Notes: a model not told the origin generated them from the sequence alone. A DNA stretch of 64,000 nucleotides from CAIWHR01 sp963726765 (GCA_963726765.1 CAVSDH010000005.1:62001-126000), one strand, 5' to 3'; counted from the stretch's first letter, positions 8,796 to 17,304 are shown. Program-made: numbers and translations.

Positions 8796-9944
8796 ATGAA
8801 GCGAAGCACCGAGCGTTTTCTCACGACGCACACGGGCAGCCTGCCGCGACCGGACGACCTGATCCGCATGATGTACGCGAAGGAGGAGGGCGTTCCGGTG
8901 GACGCGGCCGCGCTTGCCGATCGGGTGGCAATGGCCGTCGCGGAAGCGGTGCGCAAGCAGGTCGGCTCCGGCATCGATGTCGTCAACGACGGCGAGATGA
9001 GCAAACCGAGTTACGCGACCTACATCAAGGACCGGTTGAGCGGATTCGGCGGCGCCGGCAACACGTTCGTCTACCAGGACCTGGTCGAGTTCCCCAATCT
9101 CGCCAAGCGCGTGTTCGGCGACCCGGGCCGCTCGCGGCGGAAGACACCGGCGTGCAACGGTCCGATCGGCGTGCGCGATCCCGGTGCCGCGCAAGCCGAC
9201 GTCGACCATCTGAAGGCGGCGTTCGCCGCGGTCGGGGCGGAGGAGATGTTCATGACGGCGGCCTCACCCGGCGTGGTGTCGCTCTTCTTCCGCAACGAGC
9301 ACTACCCGAGCGAGGAGGCTTACCTCCACGCGATCGCCGATGCGATGCGGCACGAGTACGAGACGATCGCCAACGCGGGCATCGTGCTGCAGATCGACTG
9401 CCCCGATCTCGGAATGGGGCGGCACATCCAGCATGCCGACCTCAGCCTCGCCGAGTGGCGCAGGAAGGCCGAGCTGCACGTGGAGGCGCTCAATCACGCG
9501 GCGGCAGGCATTCCGCCGGACAGGATGCGCATGCACCTGTGCTGGGGCAACTACGAGGGCCCGCATCACTGCGACGTGCCGCTTGGCGACGTCATCGACA
9601 TCGTCTTCCGCGCCCGGCCCGCGGCGATCGCGATCGAGGCGGCGAACCCGCGCCACGCGCACGAGTGGGCGCTGTTCGAAAAGGTGAAGCTGCCCGAAGG
9701 CAAGATGCTGATCGCGGGCGTCATCGAATCGAAGTCCAACTTCGTCGAGCATCCGGAACTGATCGCTCAGCGCATCGGACGCTACGCGAGGCTCGTCGGA
9801 CGCGAGAACGTGATGGCGGGCAGCGATTGCGGGTTCGGCACCTGGGTCGGGCAGGCGGCGGTGGATCCCGACGTCGTGTGGGCCAAGATGGCGGCGATGG
9901 CCGAAGGCGCTCGCATCGCTTCGCGGGAGTTCTGGAAACGTTGA
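8796..9944 (+). CDS. Cobalamin-independent methionine synthase (MetE C-terminal)-like protein
   Basis: 382 residues corresponding to the catalytic half of MetE only. The zinc site of this family is visible: HLC at residues 247-249, the glutamate in IAIEAANPR and the cysteine in GSDCGFGTW. The N-terminal pattern TTHTGSLPRP is shared by stand-alone MetE-like enzymes, which include methyltransferases and the epoxyalkane:coenzyme M transferases, so the physiological substrate is not certain. No partner corrinoid protein or metF is nearby. The ATG follows ctggggtg at suitable distance. It probably shares a transcript with the small channel gene that begins about 50 bp downstream. Confidence 0.82.
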   Translation: MKRSTERFLTTHTGSLPRPDDLIRMMYAKEEGVPVDAAALADRVAMAVAEAVRKQVGSGIDVVNDGEMSKPSYATYIKDRLSGFGGAGNTFVYQDLVEFPNLAKRVFGDPGRSRRKTPACNGPIGVRDPGAAQADVDHLKAAFAAVGAEEMFMTAASPGVVSLFFRNEHYPSEEAYLHAIADAMRHEYETIANAGIVLQIDCPDLGMGRHIQHADLSLAEWRRKAELHVEALNHAAAGIPPDRMRMHLCWGNYEGPHHCDVPLGDVIDIVFRARPAAIAIEAANPRHAHEWALFEKVKLPEGKMLIAGVIESKSNFVEHPELIAQRIGRYARLVGRENVMAGSDCGFGTWVGQAAVDPDVVWAKMAAMAEGARIASREFWKR

Positions 9945-9996
9945 TCGGACGCGCGACGCCCGATTCGTCGACGCGGTCCGGCAATCGAGGTTGCCG

Positions 9997-10572
9997 ATGG
10001 GCAAGGGACGGCTGGAAGCCTTCAGCGACGGCGTGATCGCGGTCATCATCACGATCATGGTGCTGGAAATGAAGGTGCCGCACGGCACTGACCTCGCTGC
10101 GCTGTTGCCGCTGATTCCGGTATTCCTGACCTACGTGCTGAGCTTCGTCTACGTGGGCATCTACTGGAACAACCATCACCACATGCTGCATGCGGTTCAG
10201 CATGTGACCGGCGGCGGACTGTGGGCCAATCTGCACCTGCTCTTCTGGCTGTCGCTGATCCCGTTCGTGACCGGATGGATGAGCGAAAACCATTTCGCGG
10301 CGCTGCCGACGGCCATCTACGGGGTCGTGCTCCTGATGTGCGGCGTCGCTTACTACGTGTTCGAGCGCATCCTGGTGCACCATCATGGCGCCGATTCCGC
10401 GTTGTCGCGCGCCGTGGGCAAGGAGTACAAGGGCATCGTTTCGGTGGTCATCTATGCGGTGGCGATTCCGATCGCCTTCTGGCAGCCGATGGCCGCGGGC
10501 GGGCTGTACGTGCTGGTCGCGATCATGTGGCTGTGCCCGGATCCGCGGATCGAGCGCCTCGCGATCAAGTGA
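9997..10572 (+). CDS. TMEM175/DUF1211 family membrane channel protein
   Basis: About 191 residues from the ATG at 9997 (a TTG two codons upstream is also possible). The N-terminus carries the family signature RLEAFSDGVIAVIITIMVLE, in which the FSD motif lines the pore of bacterial TMEM175 potassium channels. Four to five further hydrophobic segments follow (ALLPLIPVFLTYVLSFVYVG, LLFWLSLIPFV, IYGVVLLMCGVAYYV, IVSVVIYAVAIPIAFW). A histidine cluster (NNHHHML) sits at the end of the second segment, as in relatives. Bacterial members conduct K+ as tetramers; ion choice here is inferred from family only. Confidence 0.85.
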   Translation: MGKGRLEAFSDGVIAVIITIMVLEMKVPHGTDLAALLPLIPVFLTYVLSFVYVGIYWNNHHHMLHAVQHVTGGGLWANLHLLFWLSLIPFVTGWMSENHFAALPTAIYGVVLLMCGVAYYVFERILVHHHGADSALSRAVGKEYKGIVSVVIYAVAIPIAFWQPMAAGGLYVLVAIMWLCPDPRIERLAIK

Positions 10573-10668
10573 CGGCAGCCGGCACTGCGCGAACAGGCCG
10601 CGTGCGATCGGACGCATGCGGCCATCGGGTTCGGCGACGACCCGCAGGCCGCGCGGAGCGCAGCGAGG

Positions 10669-11070
10669 TCATTCGACCACTTTGCTTCGGGCGGCCTTGA
10701 TCTGACCGCGCTTCACCTTGCTTTCCACGCGCCTTCGCTGCGACCCTTTCGAGGGCCGCGTGGGCTTGCGCGCGCGCGGAACGCGGGCCGCGGCGTCGAC
10801 GAGCTCCTGCAGACGGGTCATCGCGTCCGCGAGATTCCGTTCCTGCGTCCGATAACGCTGCGCCTTGATGACCACGACGCCGCCCGGCGTGATGCGCTGA
10901 TCGCCGCAGGCGAGCAGGCGCGACTTGACGGCGTCGGACAACGTGGAAGCCGGGATGTCGAAGCGCAGGTGGATCGCCGACGAAACCTTGTTGACGTTCT
11001 GCCCACCCGCCCCCTGCGCACGGATGGCGGTCCAGACGACCTCGCCCTCCGTGATCAGGTGCGCGCCCAC
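10669..11070 (-). CDS. arfB: Alternative ribosome-rescue factor / peptidyl-tRNA hydrolase ArfB
   Basis: 133 residues from a GTG at 11070, chosen because the conserved protein begins about there; the open frame runs further upstream but without resemblance. The GGQ motif required for peptidyl-tRNA hydrolysis is present (TAIRAQGAGGQNVNKVSSA), followed by IHLRFDI and VVIKAQRYRTQERN. The C-terminal tail is strongly basic (KPTRPSKGSQRRR, KVKRGQIKAARSK) as needed to enter the empty mRNA channel of a stalled ribosome. ArfB frees ribosomes stuck on mRNAs without a stop codon as a backup to tmRNA. Length is close to E. coli ArfB. Confidence 0.9.
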   Translation of the reverse strand: MGAHLITEGEVVWTAIRAQGAGGQNVNKVSSAIHLRFDIPASTLSDAVKSRLLACGDQRITPGGVVVIKAQRYRTQERNLADAMTRLQELVDAAARVPRARKPTRPSKGSQRRRVESKVKRGQIKAARSKVVE

Positions 11071-11264
11071 GAATCCCGGCGGGTGGCCAAGGTATCCTCG
11101 ATTGCCGAACGGCCCGTGGAAGAACGAAGGGATCCGACGCGATGTCGCGCACGACGTGCATTTCAGGGGAATTCCGTCGATGGTTCCCGCACGCGCGGGA
11201 TCGAGTCGAACCAAATTCGACGACCGGACGCGCCGCATCGATGCTTCGCCACCGCCCGCAGAAA

Positions 11265-11540
11265 TCACCACTGAAACGTCGCCTGGTTCTCGAGCGGATC
11301 CGACCCGCGGCCGGCGGACGCGCTCCGCTTTCGGGGACGACGGTCGCGGTTCGCACGGGATGCGGCCTCATCGGCCGGCCTCGCCGCGGCCGCGCCCGGC
11401 GCAAGCGATGCGTCGGCGAATTGCAGCGCGTCCGGTTGCGGGGCGCGACGGGACGACGCGACGATCACGGCCATCAGCGCGATTCCCGCATAGGCGCCGA
11501 TCACGAACACCAGAACGAGCCACCATCCGGATACCATCAT
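11265..11540 (-). CDS. Small single-pass membrane protein (WW motif, paralogue of 51-aa gene)
   Basis: 91 residues. A gcctggaggag ribosome site lies just before the double ATG at 11540/11537. The N-terminus (MVSGWWLVLVFVIGAYAGIALMAVIV) is a single transmembrane helix, followed by a polar Ala/Arg-rich cytoplasmic tail. The first 25 residues resemble those of the 51-residue protein encoded at 11842..11997 (MVSTWWLIVAILGGGIAG), so the two are probably duplicates. I do not recognise a family. The start overlaps the stop of the frame at 11537..11845. Confidence 0.62.
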   Translation of the reverse strand: MMVSGWWLVLVFVIGAYAGIALMAVIVASSRRAPQPDALQFADASLAPGAAAARPADEAASRANRDRRPRKRSASAGRGSDPLENQATFQW

Positions 11541-11845
11541 GTCGATCTCCTCCAGGCTGCCCGTCTGCGCGGGCGTGACGTTTCCCCTTGGAATCGGCGG
11601 GCAGGACGCATCGCGTCCGTGGATTCCAGCGCCGATTCGCGCGCGACAACGGAAGAGGGCCCGGTGTCGACCGGGCCCTCGGGGAAGATGGGTTGCTGCG
11701 CGACGACGCTCTCGGCGCTCGATCGCATTCGCCTGAATCGTTTCGGGAACCGGTCATACGTCGCGACCGGCGGAGGCGCGAATTCGATGACCGCAAGCGG
11801 CGATGCGCGGGAGACGGAAGCGTCCTGCGGAGTCGGCAGGTTCAT
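11537..11845 (-). CDS. Possible 102-residue protein linking two small membrane-protein genes
   Basis: This frame starts at an ATG that overlaps the stop of the upstream 51-residue gene (ATGA) and ends at a TGA that overlaps the start of the downstream membrane-protein gene (ATGA). Such double coupling argues for translation. Against it, the product has no recognisable motif, its C-terminus is Arg-rich, and a strong hairpin (11655-11680) lies inside it, so it could be an untranslated leader instead. Confidence 0.33.
   Translation of the reverse strand: MNLPTPQDASVSRASPLAVIEFAPPPVATYDRFPKRFRRMRSSAESVVAQQPIFPEGPVDTGPSSVVARESALESTDAMRPARRFQGETSRPRRRAAWRRST
11655..11680. terminator. Perfect 11-bp hairpin, possible terminator or attenuator
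   Basis: Stem gagggcccggt / accgggccctc with loop gtcg. No T-tract on either strand. It sits between two small membrane-protein genes and could reduce read-through from the upstream one. Confidence 0.4.
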
Positions 11846-11997
11846 GCGAGCCCATCCGAACTGCCTGTCGCACCGAGATCCGGCAGCATCGGTGGCTGCC
11901 GCGAAATGGCGCCCGACAATTGGATCAACGCCATCGCGACGACGCCGGCGATGCCACCGCCGAGAATTGCAACGATCAGCCACCACGTCGAGACCAT
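11842..11997 (-). CDS. 51-residue single-pass membrane protein
   Basis: A short gene with a strong ribosome site (ccggaggga) before the ATG at 11997. The product starts MVSTWWLIVAILGGGIAGVV and continues as one transmembrane helix, then a short polar tail (SRQPPMLPDLGATGSSDGLA). Its N-terminal WW and hydrophobic pattern match the 91-residue protein encoded 300 bp downstream. No known family recognised. It follows nrdB on the same strand but lies beyond the nrdB terminator, so it should have its own promoter. Confidence 0.6.
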   Translation of the reverse strand: MVSTWWLIVAILGGGIAGVVAMALIQLSGAISRQPPMLPDLGATGSSDGLA

Positions 11998-12123
11998 TCG
12001 GGTTCCCTCCGGTGCGGGCCGTTTCAGGAGGCAGGAATGGAGATCCCCGCTCCGTCCCCCGCGCCGCCGCTCCTTGCGCGCAGGCCGAACAGCTTGTGGT
12101 TTACATTTTGTTTCACGGCGCGG

Positions 12124-12151
12124 AAAAAAAGGGCCCGGCGTCCGCCGGACC
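12124..12151 (-). terminator. Rho-independent terminator of nrdB
   Basis: On the minus strand the sequence reads an 8-bp stem (ggtccggc / gccgggcc) with loop ggac, followed by cttttttt. It lies about 40 bp after the nrdB stop codon. Confidence 0.85.
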
Positions 12152-12193
12152 TCGCGATTGCGCGACGCTGCTCCGTGCGCCCGGCGCCGAAGA

Positions 12194-13366
12194 CTAGTCC
12201 CAATTGAGCGTCCCGCCGGTCTGGTACTCGATCACCCGCGTCTCGAAGAAGTTCTTCTCCTTCTTGAGGTCGATCATTTCGGCCATCCACGGGAACGGGT
12301 TGTCCGCCTTGTCGAACAGCGAATCGACGCCGATCTGCTGGCAGCGGCGGTTGGCGATGAAGCGCAGGTACTCCTTGAACATCGTCGCGTTGAGACCCAG
12401 CACGCCGCGCGGCATGGTGTCCTCGGCGTAGGCGTACTCGAGATCCACCCCCTTCTTCATCAGCACGCGGATCTCTTCGCGGAATTCCGGCGTCCACAGG
12501 TGCGGATTTTCCATCTTGATCGTGTTGATCAGATCGATGCCGAAGCTGCAGTGCATCGATTCGTCGCGCAGGATGTACTGGTACTGCTCGGAAGCGCCCG
12601 TCATCTTGTTCTGGCGGCCCATCGCGAGGATCTGCACGAAGCCGACGTAGAAGAAGAGGCCCTCCATGATGCAGGCGAAGACGATCAGGCTCTTCAGGAG
12701 CGCCTGGTCGGCTTCCGGCGTGCCGGTCTTGAAGAGCGGATTGGTGAGCACGTCGATGTAGGGGATCAGGAATTCGTCCTTGTCGCGGATCGACTTGATC
12801 TCGTGGTACGCGTTGAAGATCTCCGCTTCGTCGAGACCGAGGCTCTCGACGATGTACTGGTAGGCGTGCGTGTGGATCGCCTCCTCGAAGGCCTGGCGCA
12901 GCAGGTACTGGCGGCACTCGGGCGCCGAGATGTGGCGGTAGGTGCCGAGCACGATGTTGTTGGCGGCGAGGCTGTCGGCGGTGACGAAGAAGCCGAGGTT
13001 GCGCTTGACGATCAGACGCTCGTCGTCGGTCAGGCCGTCCGGATTCTTCCACAGCTCGATGTCGCGCTGCATGTTCACTTCCTGCGGCATCCAGTGGTTG
13101 GCGCAGGCCGCGATGTACTTGTCCCACGCCCACCGGTACTTGAACGGCACCAGCTGGTTGACGTCGGAGGAACCGTTGATGACGCGCTTGTCCTCCATGC
13201 GCACGCGGCGGAAGCCGTTGGCCATCGCCTGCTGCTCGACGTCGAGGTCGTGCACCGGCTCGCGCGAGAGGATGCCGCCGGTGGTCTGGGCGAGGATCGT
13301 CTCGGGCGTGACCGGCGCCATCCGCGGCTGCGGGGCAGGGGCCAGGTCGTCGTCGAAGGTCAGCAT
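12194..13366 (-). CDS. nrdB: Class Ia ribonucleotide reductase, beta subunit (R2)
   Basis: 390 residues. Converts ribonucleotides to deoxyribonucleotides with NrdA, supplying the stable radical. Di-iron ligands are visible: aspartate in VTADSLA, EExxH in FEEAIHTHAY, the glutamate in IMEGLFFY and ExxH in DESMHCSFG. The tyrosine four residues after the first ligand histidine (HTHAY) corresponds to the radical tyrosine, so this is not a Phe-type (chlamydial) R2. The C-terminal tail keeps the electron-transfer tyrosine (EYQTGG). The ATG follows acaggaga. It is last in the run nrdA, 60-residue gene, DUF2442 gene, nrdB and ends at a strong terminator. Confidence 0.97.
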   Translation of the reverse strand: MLTFDDDLAPAPQPRMAPVTPETILAQTTGGILSREPVHDLDVEQQAMANGFRRVRMEDKRVINGSSDVNQLVPFKYRWAWDKYIAACANHWMPQEVNMQRDIELWKNPDGLTDDERLIVKRNLGFFVTADSLAANNIVLGTYRHISAPECRQYLLRQAFEEAIHTHAYQYIVESLGLDEAEIFNAYHEIKSIRDKDEFLIPYIDVLTNPLFKTGTPEADQALLKSLIVFACIMEGLFFYVGFVQILAMGRQNKMTGASEQYQYILRDESMHCSFGIDLINTIKMENPHLWTPEFREEIRVLMKKGVDLEYAYAEDTMPRGVLGLNATMFKEYLRFIANRRCQQIGVDSLFDKADNPFPWMAEMIDLKKEKNFFETRVIEYQTGGTLNWD

Positions 13367-13449
13367 GGTGTTCGTCTCCTGTACTGCATCTCATTCATCT
13401 TTGGGCGCGGGGGATCGGTTTCGCCCGGGGTTTCCCCACGCCCCAACAG

Positions 13450-13713
13450 CTAGTGCATCGCACTCAACTTGTCGTACAGGTAATCCGGCGCGAAATCGGC
13501 GCCGTGATCCCACGCGATCGTCGCGAGCCCGTAGTCGAGATAGAACTCGGCGAAGCGCAGCCGATCGCGCAGCGACTCGAAATTCTCGCCGTAGAGATCG
13601 TCCGAGAGGTCCACCACGCCTTTTCGTCCATCGTTGAATTCCAGCCAGACCTTGTAGTCACCGAGGTACCGCGCATCGATTACGTGACGCTGCACTTGCT
13701 CGTAACGGGCCAA
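13450..13713 (-). CDS. DUF2442 domain protein
   Basis: About 87 residues. The TTG at 13713 is selected since gaggagg lies 5 bases before it; the longer open frame upstream is low-complexity. The protein has the DUF2442 pattern: YKVWLEFNDGRKGVVDLSDDL, then FAEFYLDYGLATIAWDHGADFAPDYLYDKL. DUF2442 proteins are small, often sit next to DUF4160 partners in toxin-antitoxin-like pairs, but no DUF4160 protein is encoded here. Its place between nrdA and nrdB suggests co-transcription with ribonucleotide reductase. Confidence 0.82.
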   Translation of the reverse strand: MARYEQVQRHVIDARYLGDYKVWLEFNDGRKGVVDLSDDLYGENFESLRDRLRFAEFYLDYGLATIAWDHGADFAPDYLYDKLSAMH

Positions 13714-13836
13714 AGCGGCCTCCTCTGGGCAGGTTGACGAACGCGCCGCCGACCCGACGCCGCACCGAAGCTGCCGGCGCGCCGTCCGCGGCGATGGCAA
13801 TGCGAGGCGATCCGCCGCCCCGCACCGGACTGCCCC

Positions 13837-14019
13837 TCATTTGCTCCGGAAATACTCCGGCAGAAGATCCGCCTTCTGCCACCGTTGCAAATTCGGCTCG
13901 TGGCGTTGCTCATCATCGACAAGGCGCGCGGCCTGCTGCTCGTTCGCGGCCGGCCAACGCCAGTGCTGCCGGCCGGCCTTGTCGGTGTAGGACTCCCACT
14001 GATCAGTCTTTGCGCTCAT
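13837..14019 (-). CDS. 60-residue Trp-rich protein between nrdA and nrdB
   Basis: Starts at the ATG at 14019 after a caggaggg ribosome site. Hydrophilic, no signal peptide or membrane segment, with tryptophans spaced through the chain (DQWESY, HWRWPAAN, LQRWQKADLLPEYF). No family recognised. Its position immediately after nrdA on the same strand, before the DUF2442 gene and nrdB, places it in the reductase transcript. Confidence 0.6.
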   Translation of the reverse strand: MSAKTDQWESYTDKAGRQHWRWPAANEQQAARLVDDEQRHEPNLQRWQKADLLPEYFRSK

Positions 14020-14169
14020 CGCCTGCCCTCCTGTCCGGGTTTGCGGGGCGTTACGTTTCCACTCCCGCGGGGCCTGTCTGTAGCTTCCTGCAAGCCTGCC
14101 GCGTGCTGCCGCTGCTGCGTTCGATCGCCGTGACCGGCGCGCCGTTACTGGCACGCCTCGCACGTCGGG

Positions 14170-17067
14170 TCATCCAATGGCACAGAATTTCGGCGCGTCG
14201 GCGTCGGCGATCGCCGACGCGTTGCGCGGGCTCGCCGCTGCGGAGGACATCCCGCCCGACGTCGGCACCGACGTGAGTTCACCGCCCTTGCCCGTCGATT
14301 TTTCCGCCGACGTGGCGGCCAGCGTGCGCAGGTAGTACGTCGTCTTGAGGCCGCGCACCCACGCGAGCTTGTACGTGTCGTCCAGCTTCTTTCCCGACGC
14401 TCCCGCCATGTAGATGTTGAGGCTCTGCGCCTGGTCGATCCACTTCTGCCGGCGTGCGCCCGCCTCGATGATCCACTTCGGCTCGACCTCGAACGCCGTC
14501 GCGTACAGCGTGCGCAGATCGGCCGGAATGCGGTCGATCTTGACGAGCGAACCGTCGAAGTACTTGAGATCGGCGACCATCACCTCGTCCCACAGGTTCT
14601 GCTTCTTGAGCTCGGCCACGAGATGCTCGTTGACGACGGTGAACTCGCCCGACAGGTTCGACTTGACGTAGATGTTCTGGTACTCGGGCTCGATCGAGGC
14701 GCCGACGCCGACGATGTTGGAGATCGTGGCCGTGGGCGCGATCGCCACGCAATTCGAGTTGCGCATGCCGTGGATGCGGATGCGCGAGCGCAGCGCCTCC
14801 CAGTCCATCGTCGACGACTCGTCGATGTCGACGTAGCCGCCGCGCTCCTCGCGCAGAAGCTTGAGCGTGTCCTGCGGAAGGATGCCGCGGTCCCACAGGC
14901 TGCCCTTGTAGGACGTGTACCGGCCGCGTTCCTCGGCGAGCTCGGTGGACGCCTGGTAGGCGTAGTAGCAGACGGCTTCCATCGAAGTGTCCGCGAAGCG
15001 CATCGCCGGATCCGACGCGTACGGCGTGTGCGTGAGATGCAGGCAGTCCTGGAAGCCCATGATGCCAAGACCGACCGGACGGTGCTTGAGGTTCGAGTTG
15101 CGCGCCTTGGCGACCGCGTAGTAGTTGATGTCGATGACGTTGTCCAGCATTCGCATCGCGGTGCGGATCGTGGCCTGCAGCTTCTCGTGGTCGAGCGCCC
15201 AGCCGGCATCGGTCTTCACCATGTGGTTCAGCAGATTGACGGAGCCGAGGTTGCACACGGCGATCTCGGTGTCGCTCGTGTTGAGGGTGATCTCGGTGCA
15301 AAGGTTCGAGCTGTGCACGGTGCCCATGTGCTGCTGCGGCGAGCGGACGTTGCAGGCGTCCTTGAACGTGATCCACGGATGCCCCGTCTCGAACAGCATC
15401 GACAGCATCTTGCGCCAGAGCTGGAGCGCGGGGACCTTCTTGTGCAGCTTGAGCTCGCCGCGCGCCGCCTTGGCTTCGTAGCGCGTGTAGGCATCCTCGA
15501 ACGCCTTGCCCCACATGTCGTGAAGATCCGGCACGTCGGACGGCGAGAAGAGCGTCCAGTCGCCGCCCTCCATCACGCGCTTCATGAAGAGATCCGGGAT
15601 CCAGTTCGCGGTGTTCATGTCGTGCGTGCGGCGGCGATCGTCCCCGGTGTTCTTGCGCAGCTCGAGGAATTCCTCGATGTCGAGGTGCCAGGTCTCGAGG
15701 TACGTGCACACGGCGCCCTTGCGCTTGCCGCCCTGGTTCACGGCAACGGCGGTGTCGTTCACCACCTTGAGGAACGGCACGACGCCCTGCGACTTGCCGT
15801 TGGTGCCCTTGATGTGCGAGCCCATCGCGCGCACGTTGGTCCAGTCGTTGCCGAGTCCGCCGGCGAATTTGGACAGGAGCGCGTTTTCCTTGATGGCTTC
15901 GTAGATGCCGTCGAGGTCGTCCGCCACCGTCGTGAGGTAGCACGACGACAGCTGCGAGCGGTGCGTGCCGGAGTTGAACAGCGTCGGCGTGCTCGACATG
16001 AAGTCGAACGTCGAGATCGCGTTGTAGAACTCGATGGCGCGCGCTTCGCGGTTGACCTCGCTGAGCGCGAGCCCCATCGCCACGCGCATGAAGAAGCACT
16101 GCGGCAGCTCGAAGCGGCGGCCGCCGGCATAGTGGTCGATCAGGAAGTAGCGGTCGTAGAGCGTCTGCAGGCCGAGGTAGCCGAACTGGAGGTCGCGCTC
16201 GGGAACGATGGCCTTGCCGAGCGTCTTCAAGTCGAACTGGGTGAGCGCGTCGTTCAGCAGGCCGATCTTGATTCCGTGCTTCACGAAGCGCGGGAAGTAG
16301 TCGGCGTACTTCGTCGCCATGTCGTGCTGCGTGGTTTCCTCGCCGAGCGCTTCGTGGCGGATCGAATCGAGCAGCAGGCGCGCCGTAACGAAGCTGTACG
16401 CGGGATCCTTCTCGATCAGCGTGCGCGCGGCGAGCACCACGCACTTGCGCACCTCCTCCATCGGCACGCCGTCGTAGAGGTCCTTGAGCGTCGCCTTGAG
16501 GATGCGCTCGGGATCGACGTCGGTGAGGTCCTTGCACGATTCGCGCACGACCTGGGCGAGGCGGTCGAGGTCGAGCGGTCGCGCGACGCCGTCCTCGATG
16601 ACGCTGAGCGCCGCCGCCGGCGCCTTGCCGCCCTTCGCGGATTTTTCCTGCGCTCGCTCCTGGGTCCTGCGCTCGCGATAGAGCACGTAGGCGCGCGCGA
16701 CCTCGTGCTCGCCGCCGCGCATCATCGCGAGCTCGACCTGGTCCTGGATTTCCTCGATGTGGATCGCGCCGCCCTCGGGCTTGCGCTTCATCAGCGCCGC
16801 GACGACGTTGTCGGTGAGCTTCACCACCTGCTCGCGCACGCGCGCCGATGCAGCACCCTGGCCGCCGTTGACGGCGAGGAATGCCTTGGTCATCGCGATC
16901 CCGATCTTGGCGGGTTCGAACGGCACCACGGCGCCGTTCCTGCGAATCACCTTGTACTGCGCGTAACGCGGATCGGCGGCGGCGGTCATCGCGCTACCTG
17001 GTTCGGCGGCCATCGGGCTCTTCGCTGGCTGGGACGCCGTGCCGGTGGAAGCGCTCGTGACTTGCAT
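14170..17067 (-). CDS. nrdA: Class Ia ribonucleotide reductase, alpha subunit (R1), C-terminus frameshifted
   Basis: 965 residues as written. The N-terminus has an ATP-cone (YKVIRRNGAVVPFEPAKI) and a second degenerate cone before the catalytic barrel. Active-site residues are present: the cysteine in LSSCYLT, NLCTE (Asn, thiyl Cys, Glu) and the cysteine in AVCNLGS. As written the protein ends KFCAIG. If one of the two C bases at 14174-14175 is dropped, the frame continues to a TAA at 14145-14147 and gives CAIDDPTCEACQ, exactly the redox-active Cys pair tail that R1 needs to be reduced by thioredoxin/glutaredoxin. The repaired gene is 14145..17067 (about 973 residues). Probably regulated by the NrdR boxes about 200 bp upstream. 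Confidence 0.95.
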   Translation of the reverse strand: MQVTSASTGTASQPAKSPMAAEPGSAMTAAADPRYAQYKVIRRNGAVVPFEPAKIGIAMTKAFLAVNGGQGAASARVREQVVKLTDNVVAALMKRKPEGGAIHIEEIQDQVELAMMRGGEHEVARAYVLYRERRTQERAQEKSAKGGKAPAAALSVIEDGVARPLDLDRLAQVVRESCKDLTDVDPERILKATLKDLYDGVPMEEVRKCVVLAARTLIEKDPAYSFVTARLLLDSIRHEALGEETTQHDMATKYADYFPRFVKHGIKIGLLNDALTQFDLKTLGKAIVPERDLQFGYLGLQTLYDRYFLIDHYAGGRRFELPQCFFMRVAMGLALSEVNREARAIEFYNAISTFDFMSSTPTLFNSGTHRSQLSSCYLTTVADDLDGIYEAIKENALLSKFAGGLGNDWTNVRAMGSHIKGTNGKSQGVVPFLKVVNDTAVAVNQGGKRKGAVCTYLETWHLDIEEFLELRKNTGDDRRRTHDMNTANWIPDLFMKRVMEGGDWTLFSPSDVPDLHDMWGKAFEDAYTRYEAKAARGELKLHKKVPALQLWRKMLSMLFETGHPWITFKDACNVRSPQQHMGTVHSSNLCTEITLNTSDTEIAVCNLGSVNLLNHMVKTDAGWALDHEKLQATIRTAMRMLDNVIDINYYAVAKARNSNLKHRPVGLGIMGFQDCLHLTHTPYASDPAMRFADTSMEAVCYYAYQASTELAEERGRYTSYKGSLWDRGILPQDTLKLLREERGGYVDIDESSTMDWEALRSRIRIHGMRNSNCVAIAPTATISNIVGVGASIEPEYQNIYVKSNLSGEFTVVNEHLVAELKKQNLWDEVMVADLKYFDGSLVKIDRIPADLRTLYATAFEVEPKWIIEAGARRQKWIDQAQSLNIYMAGASGKKLDDTYKLAWVRGLKTTYYLRTLAATSAEKSTGKGGELTSVPTSGGMSSAAASPRNASAIADADAPKFCAIG

Positions 17068-17257
17068 GGGTTGCTCTCCTGTCGAATTCTTGTCGTTGTG
17101 ATTGCCATCGCCGCATTTCGCACAACATCCCCTGCTTTGAAGCAGTGCCGTGTCAGGCGCGGGTTCCGTACGACGTGCAGGACTTTCCCAGCGGGGCGCC
17201 GCCTCCGGCGGCTGAGGTTGCCTGGCGGGGCCCCGGATTCTTCTTGCAAATCAAAAT

Positions 17258-17304
17258 CTACTATATCTTGTGTTCAAGTGCCTAATGAACACAAAGCATA
17301 GTGG
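17258..17304 (-). promoter_or_regulatory. Paired NrdR boxes upstream of nrdA
   Basis: Two 16-bp sites match the NrdR consensus (acaCwAtATaTwGtgt). Read on the minus strand the first is acacaagatatagtag (17258-17273); the second, on the plus strand, is acacaaagcatagtgg (17289-17304). Their starts are 31 bp apart, the three-helical-turn spacing typical of NrdR pairs. A tatagt -10-like element lies inside the nrdA-proximal box. NrdR represses ribonucleotide reductase genes when dATP is high. Confidence 0.75.

Noticed and set aside
11588..13453. 621-residue plus-strand frame antisense to nrdB
   Set aside because: It mirrors nrdB; the composition (Val/Leu/Arg/His repeats) is typical of a shadow frame in GC-rich DNA.
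14165..14180. Programmed +1 frameshift in nrdA
   Set aside because: Context tga-c is weak, but the slip ggA/gat pairing is poor and other genes in the window show the same one-base excess, so a consensus error explains it better.
14623..17301. 892-residue plus-strand frame antisense to nrdA
   Set aside because: Shadow of nrdA; no start site and no domain pattern.
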